A stretch of 64,000 nt of DNA from Laccaria trichodermophora (GCA_018417955.1 JACTVC010000014.1:1302001-1366000), one strand, 5' to 3'. Shown: positions 1 through 12,098, counted from the stretch's first letter. Notes: generated by a model from the sequence alone, not told the origin. Translations and numbers: made by a program.

Positions 1-209
1 GCCCAATGCATTACCAGCGGATCACCACAAAGGCTATCGCCACCCTTTTCTATTTGGGATCCATTATTTGGGTGGTGTAGGAGGTGCACAACGAATTTTT
101 GCATTAGCCTCAGTAATATTTACGGACATCCCCCAGATAATCCAAGAACTGTGAGCATTCAACAATGGCTTGTTGTTCAATAAACGCGTAGATACACGCG
201 GCTTTCTAG

Positions 210-2007
210 CTATCCGAGTTGGCCATGTCGCAGTTGTCGGCCGAACTTCGACGAAAGCCAGAGTGGTGGAAATCCTTTCAGAACCAAGATGTGAGATCTT
301 CCTGGGCCAAGGAGGCACGTAACCGTCTCTGGAACGTAAGAACGCCATCTTCAAGTGCTGAAGTTCAGCTTTCGGAGAAACAGGTGACTCGGAACTCCTT
401 GCGGATGTATACCATGTTACAACATTGACCATTGCAATCAAGATCAATTACGTTCTAGATGAGTTGGCGGGATACAAATCCTTACTAGACGAAGAGAATG
501 GCTGGTAAGTCAATATACGCATCGATATATGTTGTCCTCTCTAATTGCTCCAACGTTCATAGCCAAGTTTCCTGCTTCGAGCGCATATGGGAGTCTGATT
601 CGCTTCTTGAATTAGCCACCACTGCCCAGCTTCAAGAGGAGTTGGGTGAACTTCAGAAGGACAGCCTACACCTTACGAGGAATGAGGATGGCGTGACAAT
701 TTCTGTCATCGAACCGATGCTTTACTCCCTGGTGTACAACCAAACTCTCGTGTCCAACTCTTCACACCGCCCACCGCGTTCCTTGCCCCCGCCTCCTTCA
801 ACAGATATTTATACTGTTTGCTCTCAGTTCGCATATCTTCCGACCGATGTATGGATACCTGCAGATGGCTCACCTATCAAGTTTGCCTCCTACATAAACA
901 ACCTACATCCTGAGAACTCGCTCCTGTATAACCTACTCGAGACCTGCCTCTCAGGTTTCGTACCACTCTTCGAACACACCCTGACAGACTTGCACCGAAA
1001 CAACCCACTCACGCAAAGAATAGTTGGACCTTGTGCATACACCGTTTGGGACGAACCCGAGTGCCCAGAATTTTCCGATGATGAAGATGGTTGGTTGAAC
1101 TACGAAAGGGAGGTACGGGAGTGGGTTATGAATCGACCGCTGCAGCTACCGGACGTCCCTAATGCCGGTTATCCTGGTGGGCTCGAGCACCGGAAACATA
1201 TCGTCACTTTGAAGGGAAGAAATGTCCAGGTTGTGGTCCGCGTCTCCAAAGTCCACTTGGTAAGCTATCATAGGAGTTATGACTGACGTCGTCATTGACT
1301 CGCTCTTCTGGCGCAGACCCCTCAAGGACCTAGCTTCCCGGGCTCAGAGTGGCATGTAGAAGGCATGCGAAGCGAACGTATTGTGGCCTGCGGAATTCAC
1401 GTCTTATCTTCCGTGTGTCACTCCTTCACGGAATTAGACTTTTCAACTTACTAAACTACTTTGCAAACAGGAAAACTTGACATCAAGTTCATTCCAGTTT
1501 CGTATGGCCGTTACCTATCCTCGTGGCTTCTTCGCTGGCGACACAGGCGCCACTTTAAGAACATGGGGGCTCACCGATGGTGATTCTTGTCACCAATACA
1601 TTGGCTCCGTTCCAGTTCGTCCAGGTCTCAGCCATGTTTTCCCGAATATCTATCAACACCGTCACACGCCATTCGAAGTCCTTGACTCGACAAAGGAGGG
1701 CGAAATGACGCTAATTCACTTCTTGCTCGTCGATCCGGATATAAAGCCCATCGTGTCCACCTCATCGGTTGGTCCTCAACAAAAGTCATGGATTCGGAAA
1801 GCTCTCAACGAAAGTCTTGATCCACGACTGCCAATAGAGGTTGTGGACATTATTATGGAGCATACTGAAGGTTTAATGACAGACGAAGAAGCTGGGGTTT
1901 ATAGGCAAGAAATGATCAAGAGTCGGGCAAGATTCACCCAATGTAGCAACAATTATCATTTTTGCATCCCGTTTGATATCTGGAATGGACCCGATTTTGC
2001 CCACTGA
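210..2007 (+). CDS. DUF4246 family protein, 5' end not resolved
   Basis: A fungal DUF4246 protein; function is not established, although the His-containing WHVEG stretch and the later VFPNIYQHR and FLVDPD blocks suggest a 2-oxoglutarate-oxygenase-like fold (inference). Exons I can read: 210-383, 443-504, 563-1259, 1317-1412 and 1471-2007, with all splice phases consistent. Family landmarks in order are LRRKPEWW, NGCQVSCFERIWE, LFEHTLTDLHRNNPL, DEPECPEFSDDEDGW, WHVEGMRSERIVACGI, RGFFAGDTGATLRTWGL and FCIPFDIWNGPDF just before the stop. The exon at 210 follows a plausible acceptor (tttctag) and has no convincing ATG, since the first in-frame ATG (225) lies inside the conserved region, so an upstream exon lies in bases 1-200 or outside the window. 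The SSEN residues at the last junction replace the usual YDSEN. The gene is convergent with the epimerase at 2719. Confidence 0.85.
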
Positions 2008-2718
2008 CAACCAATTCGACCATCTGTTTGAGCTCAAGTCTGGTCAACCCTTGTTCGCCCAGCTACCTTGAGCACTGGCTCCATCGTATACGATGATCGT
2101 TGTTGTTCAATAGCACCAAACCCTCGAACGAGATGTGTTTCCCGCAAATTTTGAACGATTCTATTCTCTTTCTAGTGGTGCGTCAAGGTAAAGAACCTCG
2201 GCCAACTTGTACCTGTAAAGCCCCCTTCACCTGCGAGGAGCGAATAGCGGTGCTCTCGAGTCCGGCAAACGAGTCTTCTCCAAATCATTACTTCGACCCA
2301 TGTTACTAGCATGAAGTTCCGCAAATTCAGCTTTAAAATGCCCACCTGCAAAATGATGGGGTCAGGAGAAGCGACTTTCCGCTCTTTCTTCCTTCCACGA
2401 ATAGTCTTTCTCTCGCAAACGGCAAGAATGACCGTGAACCTATTGAAAGCTCATCTTATGGGTAAATAATTGATAATCTTCGGCGGGACGGAAGACCTGA
2501 TCTCCGCTTTCTATTCCGATGAAGACACATTGTAAAGGCATTAAAATAGGCTACGTTTACGGGAATATCACAACAGACAAGGAACCAACCAGTGAAACAA
2601 AAGGGAAAGTGTAACGCGACATAAAGCCACGGGAGAAAGTATTAATTGATGGCGCCTAAAAGCTGCGTGCTTTGCGCAATTTTGGTATCGGCAGCTCTAG
2701 ACTTGTTGCCGCCGATAA
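2008..2718. other. intergenic, no gene seen
   Basis: Lies between the convergent ends of the DUF4246 gene and the epimerase gene. A 69-codon open frame at 2100-2309 has no family resemblance and no splice support. I see no repeat or RNA gene here. Confidence 0.5.
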
Positions 2719-4229
2719 TCAGTAGCATTCACCATATCCAAAAGGATTTTTGGTTTGCCAGTTCCACAAGTCCCTGCACATCGTCTCTAGATCCTGCGGC
2801 GCGGTGAACCCGAGCTCCTTCTGAGCGAGGGATGGGTCGGCAGTCAGGTCAGGCACGTCTCCACGCCTGACAGTAAACATCGCGTCAGAAAGGCAATATC
2901 AAAGCATAGAAACCACCCACCGCCGACCGACGATCTCGTATTTGTAGTCAAATCCAGTAGCCTTCCGCATCGCTTCAACAATTTGAAGGACACTCATCCC
3001 CTTGCCCTTTCCAAGGTTATATGCCTTGTAGAAGTCGGTGGCTTCAGGGTTGAAAACGTTGGAGTCCGGTCCGAGTGCATTTAATGCCAACAGGTGACCA
3101 GACGCGAGGTCCAGTACGTGTAGATAATCCCTAACACACGTCCCATCTCTGGAAGAGGTTCAACACGCATACACGCACGCCGTGATGTAAGCGAGACATA
3201 CGGGGTTGGGTAATCATTTGCGAAAACTTTGAGAGTCGCGTCCTTAACACGACCAACGGCCATGTGGGCCAGAAGGGGGAGGAGATTTCCGGGCCTACCG
3301 CGCGGATCCTCGCCAATTTGACCAGACGGGTGAGCACCAGCTGGGCTATAAAAATGTCAGTCGAAGGTCCGCAAGACATGTGTGGACTATACATACTTGA
3401 AATAACGTAAAGATACAGCCCGCCACTTTCTATCCGCTGTTTAAAATGTTACGTTGAAGACTTCGAGACATCGGTGACATGACGTACAGTGACACAGATC
3501 CTCTATAATATGTTCCACCATAATTTTTGTCCTTCCGTAAGGACTGTAGGCATGCATTTGCGTCGTTTCCGGAATGGGTATAATAGGGGGCGTCCCGTAG
3601 ACAGTCGCCGAAGAAGAGTATACAATGCGATGGCAGTCGTATTCCGCCATTATTTGCAATAGTGATACAGAGGCTGCCACGTTGTTTGCGTAGTACGTTA
3701 GGGGGATCTCTGAGGATTCTCCAACAGCCTTGTAGGCCTTTGAGAAGGGAAAGGGACATCAAGTATTGGTCTTCGGGACATGAGAGAGGCTGCTTACAGC
3801 GATATGAACCACTCCCCAAATGCCACCTTTGCCATACGCCTCAAACACAGCTCTAACTTGGTCTGGTTGGGTGAGATCACACTTGTGCGAATCAATTTCA
3901 GTGCTTTGGATATCTATCTCCGTAGCGTCCGCAGGCAGTTCGCTTTTTGAAAGCTGAGATACACGGTCGAGGGCTGCCGGGTTGGAATTATGATTGTTGT
4001 CTATCGATATAACCTTGTATTGCCTTGTTTTTTGGAGGACATAGACGACGTGTGAGCCTGTCAGAGGAGGTCCGTTAGACAACGATGAATGTTGGGCCCA
4101 TGCATGGTAAAATTGCACCAATGTAGCCAGCCCCTCCAGTCACGAGTACATTCTGATCAACATGTTAGGGTGATTCCTGACGGCGAGGTCGCGTCGACAT
4201 ACTTTGAGGGGAGATGTGTGTGTCGCCAT
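2719..4229 (-). CDS. GAL10: UDP-glucose 4-epimerase (Leloir pathway)
   Basis: Interconverts UDP-galactose and UDP-glucose with bound NAD in the cytosol. Eight exons read cleanly on the minus strand: 4203-4229, 4119-4152, 3798-4057, 3488-3737, 3397-3436, 3202-3345, 2921-3148 and 2719-2866; they sum to 1131 nt, a 376-residue protein, normal for a single-domain epimerase. The NAD-binding glycine motif [10 protein letters not shown] is split by the intron at 4058-4118. The catalytic pair is in YSPYGRTK (Tyr-x3-Lys), preceded by SSSATVYG. Later landmarks are [28 protein letters not shown] and the C-terminal NPFGYGECY. Unlike budding-yeast Gal10 there is no fused aldose-1-epimerase domain, so this is GALE-type. 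Start chosen at MATHTSPLK because the reading frame directly upstream of VLVTGG is closed and this 27-nt first exon joins it in phase. Confidence 0.95.
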
Positions 4230-4432
4230 AGGTGGTTGACGCGGTCTTGGCACGGTAGGGAGCGTAGGGGAGCGAAAGGAATTGAACCTGAGTTGGTGTC
4301 AGAGTCTTTTAACGGCTGTTTATCGGATGATCGGTCAACTAGAAATTTAGCAACCTTCCGATCACGTTAACCGTGTGCCAACACATGCAATTATAATATC
4401 CAGGATGAAAAAAAAAATCTACATAACGCCCT

Positions 4433-6989
4433 TCATCGCTCCTCCATCTTTATATCCCCCTCTCCATCCGTCTTCATTCCATTTTCCGCTAAATTTTCCC
4501 CTGAAGGTCCATTTTCTGTGCCAGACGTGCCAGACCCCTGTTCTTCCACCGACCCTGAACACTCCTCTCCCTTTTGAGGCTTCTCTTTTTCCTTTTCAAT
4601 TTCTTGCGCGAGAAGTTCAATGTCCCCAGTTCTTATCTTTCCGAAATGTTGCAAATATTGATCGCGGGCTGTACGGAGCGCGAGCCATGACCATCGTTGT
4701 TTATTCTGAGAAGACGGTGCGTGAGAAGCCTTTCCTGTTCTTAAAGACGGGCCTACCTCCTCAAACTTCAGTATTTGCTCATCAGGAAGAGCTGCTGTGG
4801 GTGCCGGCGTTGGTGCAGGCGAAGGAGCGGGCACTGGAGCAGCTATAGCTATAACTGGTACAGCTGGCGCGGGTGTTGCATTACGTATGGATTCTTGAGA
4901 AAGTGATGGTTTCACCGGGGAACCAGGTTTCGGAGGAAGAGAAGGATGAAGAGAAGAGCTCGTTTGATTTGATCCGACTAAGGGTCGGGGAGCGGACAAT
5001 GTTTCACCTGGAGTACTCGCTGGCGGAACCGTTTCCTTCGTTTCTGTAGTCACAGCTGCCTTTGCAGCTGCAGCTCTAGCTTGTGCCAGGGCAAGGCGCT
5101 CTGCGGTCTTCGTCAAATTTCTTTTTCGCAGTTCAATACGTGCATCTTCTTGTTTGATTTTCTTGACGAAATCTTTCACGTCGCCAGGCCTAGCAATGTC
5201 AAAGGTGAGGAAAATAGGGGGAGATGGAAGCGAATTCTTAACTGGAATGGATTCTGGAGATCAGTCAAATCTCTGTAGCCCATGTCCCATATTTCAGTCA
5301 ATGGTTCCGTGCCCAATTGCCATTTCCAGTCCTCAGGTGGTTCCCTCATCTTCGCCCGAATAGGCGCAGTTGCATCGAACAAACCAAGGAACTTTCCTTC
5401 TTGCTCAACAAACCAAGGCTCCTTGTCAAAAGGAGCACAAAGCTCATTTTTCCATCGAACCCAGTTCTTCTCCCTATCTAAAATGGCGCTGATAGTTTCT
5501 GCAAAGATCCGCCCATTGGGAGTTGTTTGCCGTAACTCCTCAGTAACCTTGGTAATAGATTCTTGAACCCATTGAGCTTCGTTGTCCTCGAGCGTGAAGT
5601 CCATCTGCAGTGATCGGTTGCGTGTGGAGGTCCAAGCTGCTTTAGCGGTTTTAGTGAAGGTAAGAAGGTGATTGAGCAAAATTAGGAGTTGGAACAGAAA
5701 TTGGCGACGGAAATGGGTATCGGCGATCTGCAATAACTCAGCCAAATTTCAACTGCGAAGAAAGATAAACTGACCTCCAAGTCGAGAAGGTCAGGGCTCG
5801 TGAGGAATTTCGCGAAGAAATATTCGTTTGAGTTCGACTCCTCACTGTCGAGGTCTCTCTTCCGCTTGAGGGAAGCTCCAGTCCCTGCTACACCTCTGCT
5901 TCCCATCATCGCCCTTTCTTTAGCAGTGGCCTCCTTTATGACAGGCATGACTTTGTTGACGCGTTCCTTAAAGTCCTCGAACGTGCCATCTACAGCGAAA
6001 AGGGGAGGCTTGGAAAAGGGCAGCTGAAGGGCCCAGAATGTGTTGTAAAATGCTGCATTTGTTGTGCTCAGACGGTAAGGTATGTTAAACGGAAGTCAAG
6101 AGACTCACCATCCTTTTTCTCGGAAAGACCTTCCGTTGGCACCGGCTTTTTCACCTCTTTGGAGTCAACCTGCATCTTATCACCCTGCGCCTCACCTTCC
6201 TTCGATTCGGGCTCCTCCAGGCTTTTCGCAACTTCCATCTCCGCATCTCTATCATCTGCCTTGGTTTTCTCCCCCAGACTAACGCCCTCCCATGTGGGTC
6301 CATACTCGCCCCGGAGATTTACACCACTTCTCTCACCAAGAGGGAAAACGCCACTTAAAAAGGTCAAGATTCGACCACAGAAGATTGTCGTCGTCCCCAT
6401 CTTGGAAAGACGGCGTAGCAGGTCGTTCAGCGTACGTAAGAGGATAAGTGCTTTGCCCTTCTGCGGAACCATTCCCTCAGTTAGTCTCTCAGCCCGAGCC
6501 TCGATCCATGAGAAGATGTGAGAACAAGAGGCGATCGTCTGGGTCTCAAGGAGGTCTTGGAGGACTATGAAGGGAAAGGTTTGCTCGCAGGCATCTTGAA
6601 AACAAAAGTCATAAGCCGGTTAGTGATAGTCGAGTGATGAAACTGACCGTGCTCCGTGAATGTGAGAACCACGTCAAGCTTGTCGCGTAACTCGTCGTAA
6701 TATTTCGTGTTTGGGTCTTTGAGAGCTTGGCCTTCCTTCGACTAGTCAAAACCGATTTCGTTTCAGGAATGAGAGCTTTGATATACAGAGTCGAACACAT
6801 GCGTACGGCAAGAATAAATATTTCATTCTTGAGCAAGTATTCCCATTGACTCTTTCGATTTTCTGGAGACGCTTTGTCTTTCGCGTCCTGTAGAGTCTTC
6901 TTTATGAGGCCATTAAGGACATCTTGTGCAGCAGGGGGAGGGGGCAAGGATTTGAGTAGAGACGTGAGGAAAGGTTGGAGGGAGGTCAT
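4433..6989 (-). CDS. THOC1: THO complex subunit 1 (THOC1/Hpr1)
   Basis: Component of the nuclear THO/TREX complex that couples transcription to mRNA export. The minus-strand exons carry the family's middle region in order: an N-terminal helical part beginning [83 protein letters not shown], then the block from [17 protein letters not shown] through [16 protein letters not shown] and ending near DPFQLRIR. Exons lie at about 6780-6989, 6470-6700, 6110-6470, 5745-5960 and 5180-5740, with a long last exon 4433-5179 that is Pro/Ala/Glu-rich and low complexity. The C-terminal tail is acidic and serine-rich, as in metazoan and fungal THOC1. The start is 37 bp from the divergent start at 7027, suggesting a shared promoter. 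Exact internal splice sites were not all verified. Confidence 0.9.
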
Positions 6990-7026
6990 GATCTAGCGTC
7001 GGAACTTTAAATTTCCCCTTCGCCAA

Positions 7027-7347
7027 ATGACTTCACCTCCACAAAATGCAGTCGACGGGACTCCCTCACTCGTAGGAACGAATTTGGATATAGAAGCTGA
7101 AATATTACAGATATCAACCGCATTGTCGTCAGGACCCGATCAGCCTGACGATCAGGGCCTCGGAGCGGAGGATATCAAAGAGCTACTTCACCAACTAAAC
7201 TCTGCCGACACCGTGGCGCAAGGAGTAGAAAGCAAATTGGATAACATTTTAGAAAATCTGGACAGGCTATTGACCTTGTTCGCAACGGATAATGAGAGTC
7301 GGACGGACGAAGAAACTAAAAGTGAAAGTAAATGTTCGAAAGACTGA
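7027..7347 (+). CDS. small acidic coiled-coil protein, unknown function
   Basis: A 106-residue intronless open frame with an ATG start, transcribed divergently from THOC1 across only 37 bp. The middle (about residues 45-85) has a heptad-like pattern, with ELLHQLNSADTVAQGVESKL followed by a second leucine-rich turn, so a short coiled coil is likely. The tail is Glu/Ser/Lys-rich. I do not recognise the family. Being intronless, correctly started and paired head to head with a conserved gene argues that it is real; composition resembles small subunits of coiled-coil complexes but that is only an impression. Confidence 0.6.
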   Translation: MTSPPQNAVDGTPSLVGTNLDIEAEILQISTALSSGPDQPDDQGLGAEDIKELLHQLNSADTVAQGVESKLDNILENLDRLLTLFATDNESRTDEETKSESKCSKD

Positions 7348-7587
7348 GGGTGTATGTCCGCTATACCCTCTATCCATCCCCAGTTTCTTAAATCCCCTTT
7401 TAGTGTTCACGGATGAAGTGACTAGGCTCGCACAGTTGTAAAACCTCCGGAATATTACTACATATTCCACTCAGGAGAGCCGTAGATTAATTTACATCGA
7501 CGGTTTTTCTAACACCATATACCTGTCTAACCTTGCCCTTCCCGCAGCGATGTTCTAATTCCTCCTCCTCCTCCTCCCTTGTTTTTC

Positions 7588-7740
7588 ATAGTTGCGTCTA
7601 GAACTCTCCTCCGCCTCTCCTCAATTGACTCGTTTACAGTCGGAACTAGCCCGAGAGTGTGTGTGTCCCTTTCGCGAACGCTCAAATTCAGCGACTTCAC
7701 GGTGCAGTTTAGAATTCAGCTCTTTGAACTGCAACGTAAG
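7588..7740. repeat. dispersed repeat, copy 1 (coiled-coil gene fragment)
   Basis: About 150 bp closely matching 18003-18153 in the same orientation, starting at the shared word catagttgcgtctagaac and ending at aactgcaac. On the minus strand both copies keep an open frame that reads ELNSKLHREVAEF followed by a serine/arginine stretch, so the repeat looks like a duplicated exon piece of a coiled-coil protein. A CTC/CCT microsatellite (7560-7578) lies directly upstream. The complete parent gene is not in the window. Confidence 0.8.
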
Positions 7741-8262
7741 TATAACTAATTATAAGCACCTCGATCTAAAGTCTAGTAAACATGTGCCCTGACATTATTA
7801 TTACGTATCCGCATTCTGCGGGGGGGTCGCTTCGCCATCCGAGTTGTATGGTAGTTATACATCACAGTTTTACAGAGATTAACCTATACCGCAGTGTGTA
7901 CTGCACAATATAAGAAGCATATACGTGCATATTCGTCGACGCGATGTTCAAGTGATGTTACCACATTCCAACTTCATTCGTTGTGTGGCCTAACTTTCTG
8001 GCTGAGTGGCTTTAGTATCAACTATAATTCACTCACCCATGGGCCTGCTTGACCTCCAAGTCGCGCAGATGGGAAGGAAGTGAGTTGCTTCACGGTTAGC
8101 AAATAAATCTACAGTGCCTTGCATACATAATAGAATCTAATCAATTGGTTTACGGTTTATTCACTCCAACAAACTCCTCGTCGGAGTCCTCGGAGATTTG
8201 GCGAATTCCGACCCTGATATAAACAACGGTGGAAGCCGTGCATCATCCGTTTTACTGCACCC
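7741..8262. other. intergenic, no gene seen
   Basis: AT-rich sequence between the dispersed repeat and the gene at 8263. Open frames here are short and without family resemblance. Confidence 0.4.
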
Positions 8263-9736
8263 ATGAACAACAATCTCGTCGTCACCTCCGTTCGTCTTAC
8301 ACCTTCTAAACTCCACGAGGTCAGGCTTACAGGAGAGGAGAGATCGAATGTTCCCGCGAGTTTTCATGGGAAGTTAGCCGACTCAGTCGCCGTTATCTGT
8401 CGCACTGTCGCCGTTGAACAGGTACGTTACATACATCCCTTTCACAAAGCTCCACCGTCGTCAGACCGGAGCAGGCCGAAGATTTTTATCCAGTTACATC
8501 TTGACCCAGCTTGCTGCACACTTCAGTTCTACTGATGGGGACAAGATACAAATCATTCCCTTTGACGAGTCTGACGTCATTGACATGGGTCCGATTGTGG
8601 ACTTTGTAGTCTCCAAAGGTGGAACGCCAATTGGAAGTACGTTCTAATCACAATAAATTTTGAATGTCATCTTAGATCTGCCTCTTTAGGGCGTTTAGTT
8701 AAGATGCCTATGATTTTTGCGACAAACATAGACGACATGGCCAGCCATCAGTTTTGCGCGATTTTCCAAACTGACCATCTAACCCTGACTCTGGCCTTAA
8801 TCAACCAGTATATACCACTCCTCGAAAAGTTTTGCCGTCGTCCTGGCGGGTAAGTATGATTCTTGCTTCCATCACATGCCTACCTTGATGCATGATTACA
8901 GCTTGAATGCCCTCCGAGGGTGTGTTACCAACGGCTTCGACTGGAAGTTCTTCGTTTTCCGAGTCCAGAATGACAAGGGAAAAATGGGGGAGCTTTTGCT
9001 CTTTGATACTATAATTCCTTACACCGACCTTCCGCTGCTGATGGGCGTCCTTGATGATTGGGTGGGCTAACTTGAACACACTCCTTGTTTTCGAGGGTCG
9101 CAATTTACCTGCATGATTCAGGTGAAAAATTGCAGGGATGAAAACCTGCAGTTTTGTGAGCTCGTGACTGACGAACAGACAGAAGAAATGACGCAGAATG
9201 AAAAGGTTTTTTTTTTGAGTACTCAGACATTTGTTCTTGTCCTGACTTTTCTTAGGAAAACATTTTCCCTCAGGATGTGGTTTCCGATGCAGGGGAATTG
9301 GGCCAACAAGCGAGCGGAATTCTTCCAAAGCCGATTTTGGAGTACTCAGAAGTTGCTTGTCCTGACTTTTCTCAGGAAAACATTTTCCCTCAGGATGCGG
9401 TTCCCGACATGGGGAAACTGGGCCAACAAGCGGACATAATTCTTCCAAAGCCGAAGAGGAAACGGCGGAAAGCAAAGAAAAGGCAGGTTTCGACCCAAAT
9501 TGACAGTCAAAGCCTGATGGTCGTAGAAGGCGATGACTCAGAAAAGGTAACGGAAAGTTACTTGGAGGTTAGGACTCTTTGTGTTCTGTTTTGTTGTACT
9601 AAAAGCCCTTGAATAGATCTCGAGCAGTTCAGCACGGGATACCGGAGAAGCGGATGATAAACTAAAGAAGAAGAAGAAAAAGGTCAGTCTGACGTACACT
9701 AAGACCATTGTGCTTCCAACACTCACAACTGATTAG
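8263..9736 (+). CDS. fungal accessory family protein A, basic C-terminal tail
   Basis: I read exons 8263-8421, 8465-8636, about 8690-8848, 8910-9060, 9120-9204, 9256-9546 and about 9619-9736, all in phase, which argues for an intact gene. The central part has TGAGRRFLSSYILTQL, an acidic PFDESDVIDMGPIVDFVV stretch and a C-terminal module RGCVTNGFDWKFFVFR ending in VLDDW. The gene at 14940 has the same order of modules, so the two are diverged paralogues of one Agaricomycete family. The arrangement (D-x-VDYLI-like strand, then a conserved module ending in DW) recalls nuclease-like domains seen in Crinkler-type fungal proteins, but that is inference. The tail after 9256 is a 40-residue direct repeat (NIFPQD...LGQQA...ILPKP) followed by KPKRKRRKAKKR, a likely nuclear-localisation signal. 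Function unknown. Confidence 0.65.
9217..9456 (+). repeat. 120-bp tandem duplication spanning an intron 3' end
   Basis: Two direct copies, about 9217-9336 and 9340-9456, with a period of 120 bp measured at GAAAACATTTTCCCTCAGGA (9256 and 9376). In the first copy the leading 39 bases (gagtactcag to cttag) lie in the intron; in the second copy the equivalent 36 bases are in-frame coding (EYSEVACPDFSQ). Copies differ by a 3-base indel and about ten substitutions. Confidence 0.9.
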
Positions 9737-9959
9737 ACTGAAACTTGATGCTGTCGCAGTTAAAGATAGTTGAGGGGATCTCAGGGATTGTTCCCGACCA
9801 TTTTTTTTCTCTTTCACTCAAGCTGTAGAAAAGGCAATGTGATCATGTACTTCAGGTAGAATTAAAGTTGATGGCGTGACTCGACGAAAAGTATCCAATA
9901 TTACTATATAGAAAAGAACATCCTTACAGCCTGGTAGTATCGTCCAAGACATTTTGCGT

Positions 9960-11330
9960 ATGGAAAGCCCCTTAAAAGTCGTGATGCTGGGCACGTTCAC
10001 CCCAAAACTTCATATTTCTGTCTTCAACGATGCTATGAGGCGGACAAGCCGCGTCTGGGCCCAGGTCGTTGAAGGATAGAACGCATACGACAGAATCAAA
10101 ATCCTGCCATAAAGTTTCGGCGAACGATAGTACCCTGGTAAACAAAGCGAGAAGAAAAGATGACCACCGGCGCCATTCCATGCCTCCTCCGCAAAAACGA
10201 CGGGAAGCAAAAGAAGCCCTGGGAGAGTGGCGTCCAGAAGTCCGATAAGGTCTGCGCTCATATCCAGAACCTCGATGTGGAGAAACTTGAGAGAATAATC
10301 ACGGTGGTAGAGCTGGGCTACGGCTTTGACCTCGTCAATTTTGAAATATCTGTTTATAAGACTAAGCCGGGATAAGGTGTCCCGGGAGCGGCGGAGAAGA
10401 GGAAGGGTCTCCTCGACGTTGTGACAATGCAACGCTAACGACTCGAGGCCATAAAGCGCCTGGACGTTAGTTCTTCGTAGGGCCCCAAAATATCCGCAAT
10501 TTTTCCGGACTAGTAATCCTCGTGGAGAAGGGATGGGTTCTGTAGGCCAGTTGGGCCTCAACTCGACGTTAAGGAGGGTTGAGTGGGTGGTCGGTAGATT
10601 GACGAGGCCAGTGGATAAGTGTGTATCGTCGAACCAGATCAGCGCGGAGAAGCTGCGCAAGAGGGGGAAAGACCCTAGTCCACGCAAGAACGCGGATAGG
10701 TCGACTTGTGCAGAGGATGAGATGGGCAGTGAACGGAAAACGGAACCTCGAGTGTTGAGAAAGAGAACGGTGGTTAAGAGCCCTTAAGCCTGCGAAACTT
10801 TGCAGGCATCTACGTCGGCCGGCGAGGCCCCCACAGCAGGCGTATGGTCGAAATGGAAGTCCAATTCGTTGGGGTGTTCCTTGAAATCCGTGTATTCCCT
10901 GGAAATTGACTATTTCCCACGCAAAACGAGTTTCCGGAGGCTACCTTGCGAGCGGAGATTTAGGGGAAGATTCCACCATTGGACCATGCCTGTCACAGCT
11001 TTTATCATGGCTTTCATGACTACCTTGGAAGAGATATCATGGGTTGGTACGAGTTGTCCTTTGGCAAAGGTGCAGTTGTCGCCAGCCCTTAATGACGTTG
11101 CCGCACTGGTTTGATGGTGGAGAAGAGGGCGGACGTTCAAACGGTGAGTGGAAGGGGGAGAGGGGACAATCGGTAGATAAGTGCCCAGACAAGCTGCTAT
11201 ACCAGAACTTCGTCGCAGATCAGCAATCACCCCGGCATGGACCTGGACACAATCAGCAGGGCAAGCAAAATTTCCATCAAGATGAGAAGTGGATTCCGCA
11301 GAACACGGTCACTGGCAGGTGACTGTTGAA
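9960..11330 (-). pseudogene. degenerate F-box/LRR-type gene
   Basis: The best stretch is an open frame at 10010-10687 whose leucine-rich repeats are typical of Agaricomycete F-box/LRR proteins (for example LYGLESLALHCHNVEETLPL, LRRSRDTLSRLSLINRYF, LKFLHIEVLDMSADLIGLLD). Weakly similar LRR sequence continues on the same strand from about 10690 to 11330 but in other frames with stops between, and no F-box start can be joined to it. I therefore call a pseudogene rather than a spliced gene; a multi-intron gene is the alternative. Function in life would have been substrate selection for an SCF ubiquitin ligase. Confidence 0.5.
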
Positions 11331-12098
11331 CCGTAGAAATATTTCTTGTGAGTACAACATGTACGTGGTTAGCTTCCAGATATCAGCTTTTCGTGAGGGG
11401 CCTGACACGATCGCCATGGGAGGGGAGAACAAGCGAGAACCGATCTCTCCATGCCTGCTAATACAGCATCGTCTTCGGGGCCCTTGAATCTAGGTTTGTT
11501 TCGCGTGCTTCAACAGGTACACCACTGACGTTAGAGTCATGCCTTCCATCCTCTTCGCAGCTCCCTATGTCAAGAACCTATTCTCAGCTCGAGCAGTGCA
11601 GAAAATGGCCGGGACATACAATCGTCGTCGGCTTGACACGATAAAGCCTCTCGAGAACCTCTGAGCTCAAACTTGGGACAGTTGAATATTACATCCTGTC
11701 AAGGAAGAGTGTTTTCCATAAACGTCTTGAGGTCCGCCTCTTGTCGGATTACATAAATGAGCATGATATTGACTTGTAATGAGAGAGTACTAATGAGAGA
11801 TTCACGCAGTACGAGCCGACGTTCGAGAGTTAAGTACAAGTTAAGTACGTACCTTCAACGTGGATGTGGGAAAGAAATGAGGAGTGAATCCTGGGCCTGA
11901 GGCCTTGAGGCTTGAAGTTTTGGAACCACACTCTTGGGGAACTTGGTCGTTATGTACTCCCGGATGAGTACCTCAACATTTGGAAAGCACTGACCCCAAG
12001 ATTGGCCCAAGACCTCCCCAAGCAGTATTACATATTAAACTAGCCAAATGACAAACCGGCCATCACGGTGACTTGATTCTGTCTATCTCTCGGGCACT
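11331..12098. other. intergenic or decayed coding sequence
   Basis: Only scraps of open frame on both strands. Some minus-strand pieces around 11560-11690 look like decayed coding sequence, perhaps the 5' part of the LRR pseudogene downstream, but no exon chain can be built. Confidence 0.35.

Noticed and set aside
1..447. 127-codon minus-strand frame at the left edge
   Set aside because: Overlaps the conserved first readable exon of the DUF4246 gene on the other strand.
2100..2309. 69-codon plus-strand frame after the DUF4246 gene
   Set aside because: No family resemblance, no splicing to the upstream gene, which has its own conserved C-terminus and stop.
4255..4345. tRNA-like B box (GGTTCAATTCC, minus strand)
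   Set aside because: No matching acceptor stem, and the T-arm stem does not pair; it is in the epimerase 5' flank.
4375..4848. 157-codon plus-strand open frame
   Set aside because: Antisense to the last exon of THOC1.
8801..9475. 224-codon minus-strand open frame
   Set aside because: It is antisense to accessory gene A, whose exons, splice sites and repeats explain the region.
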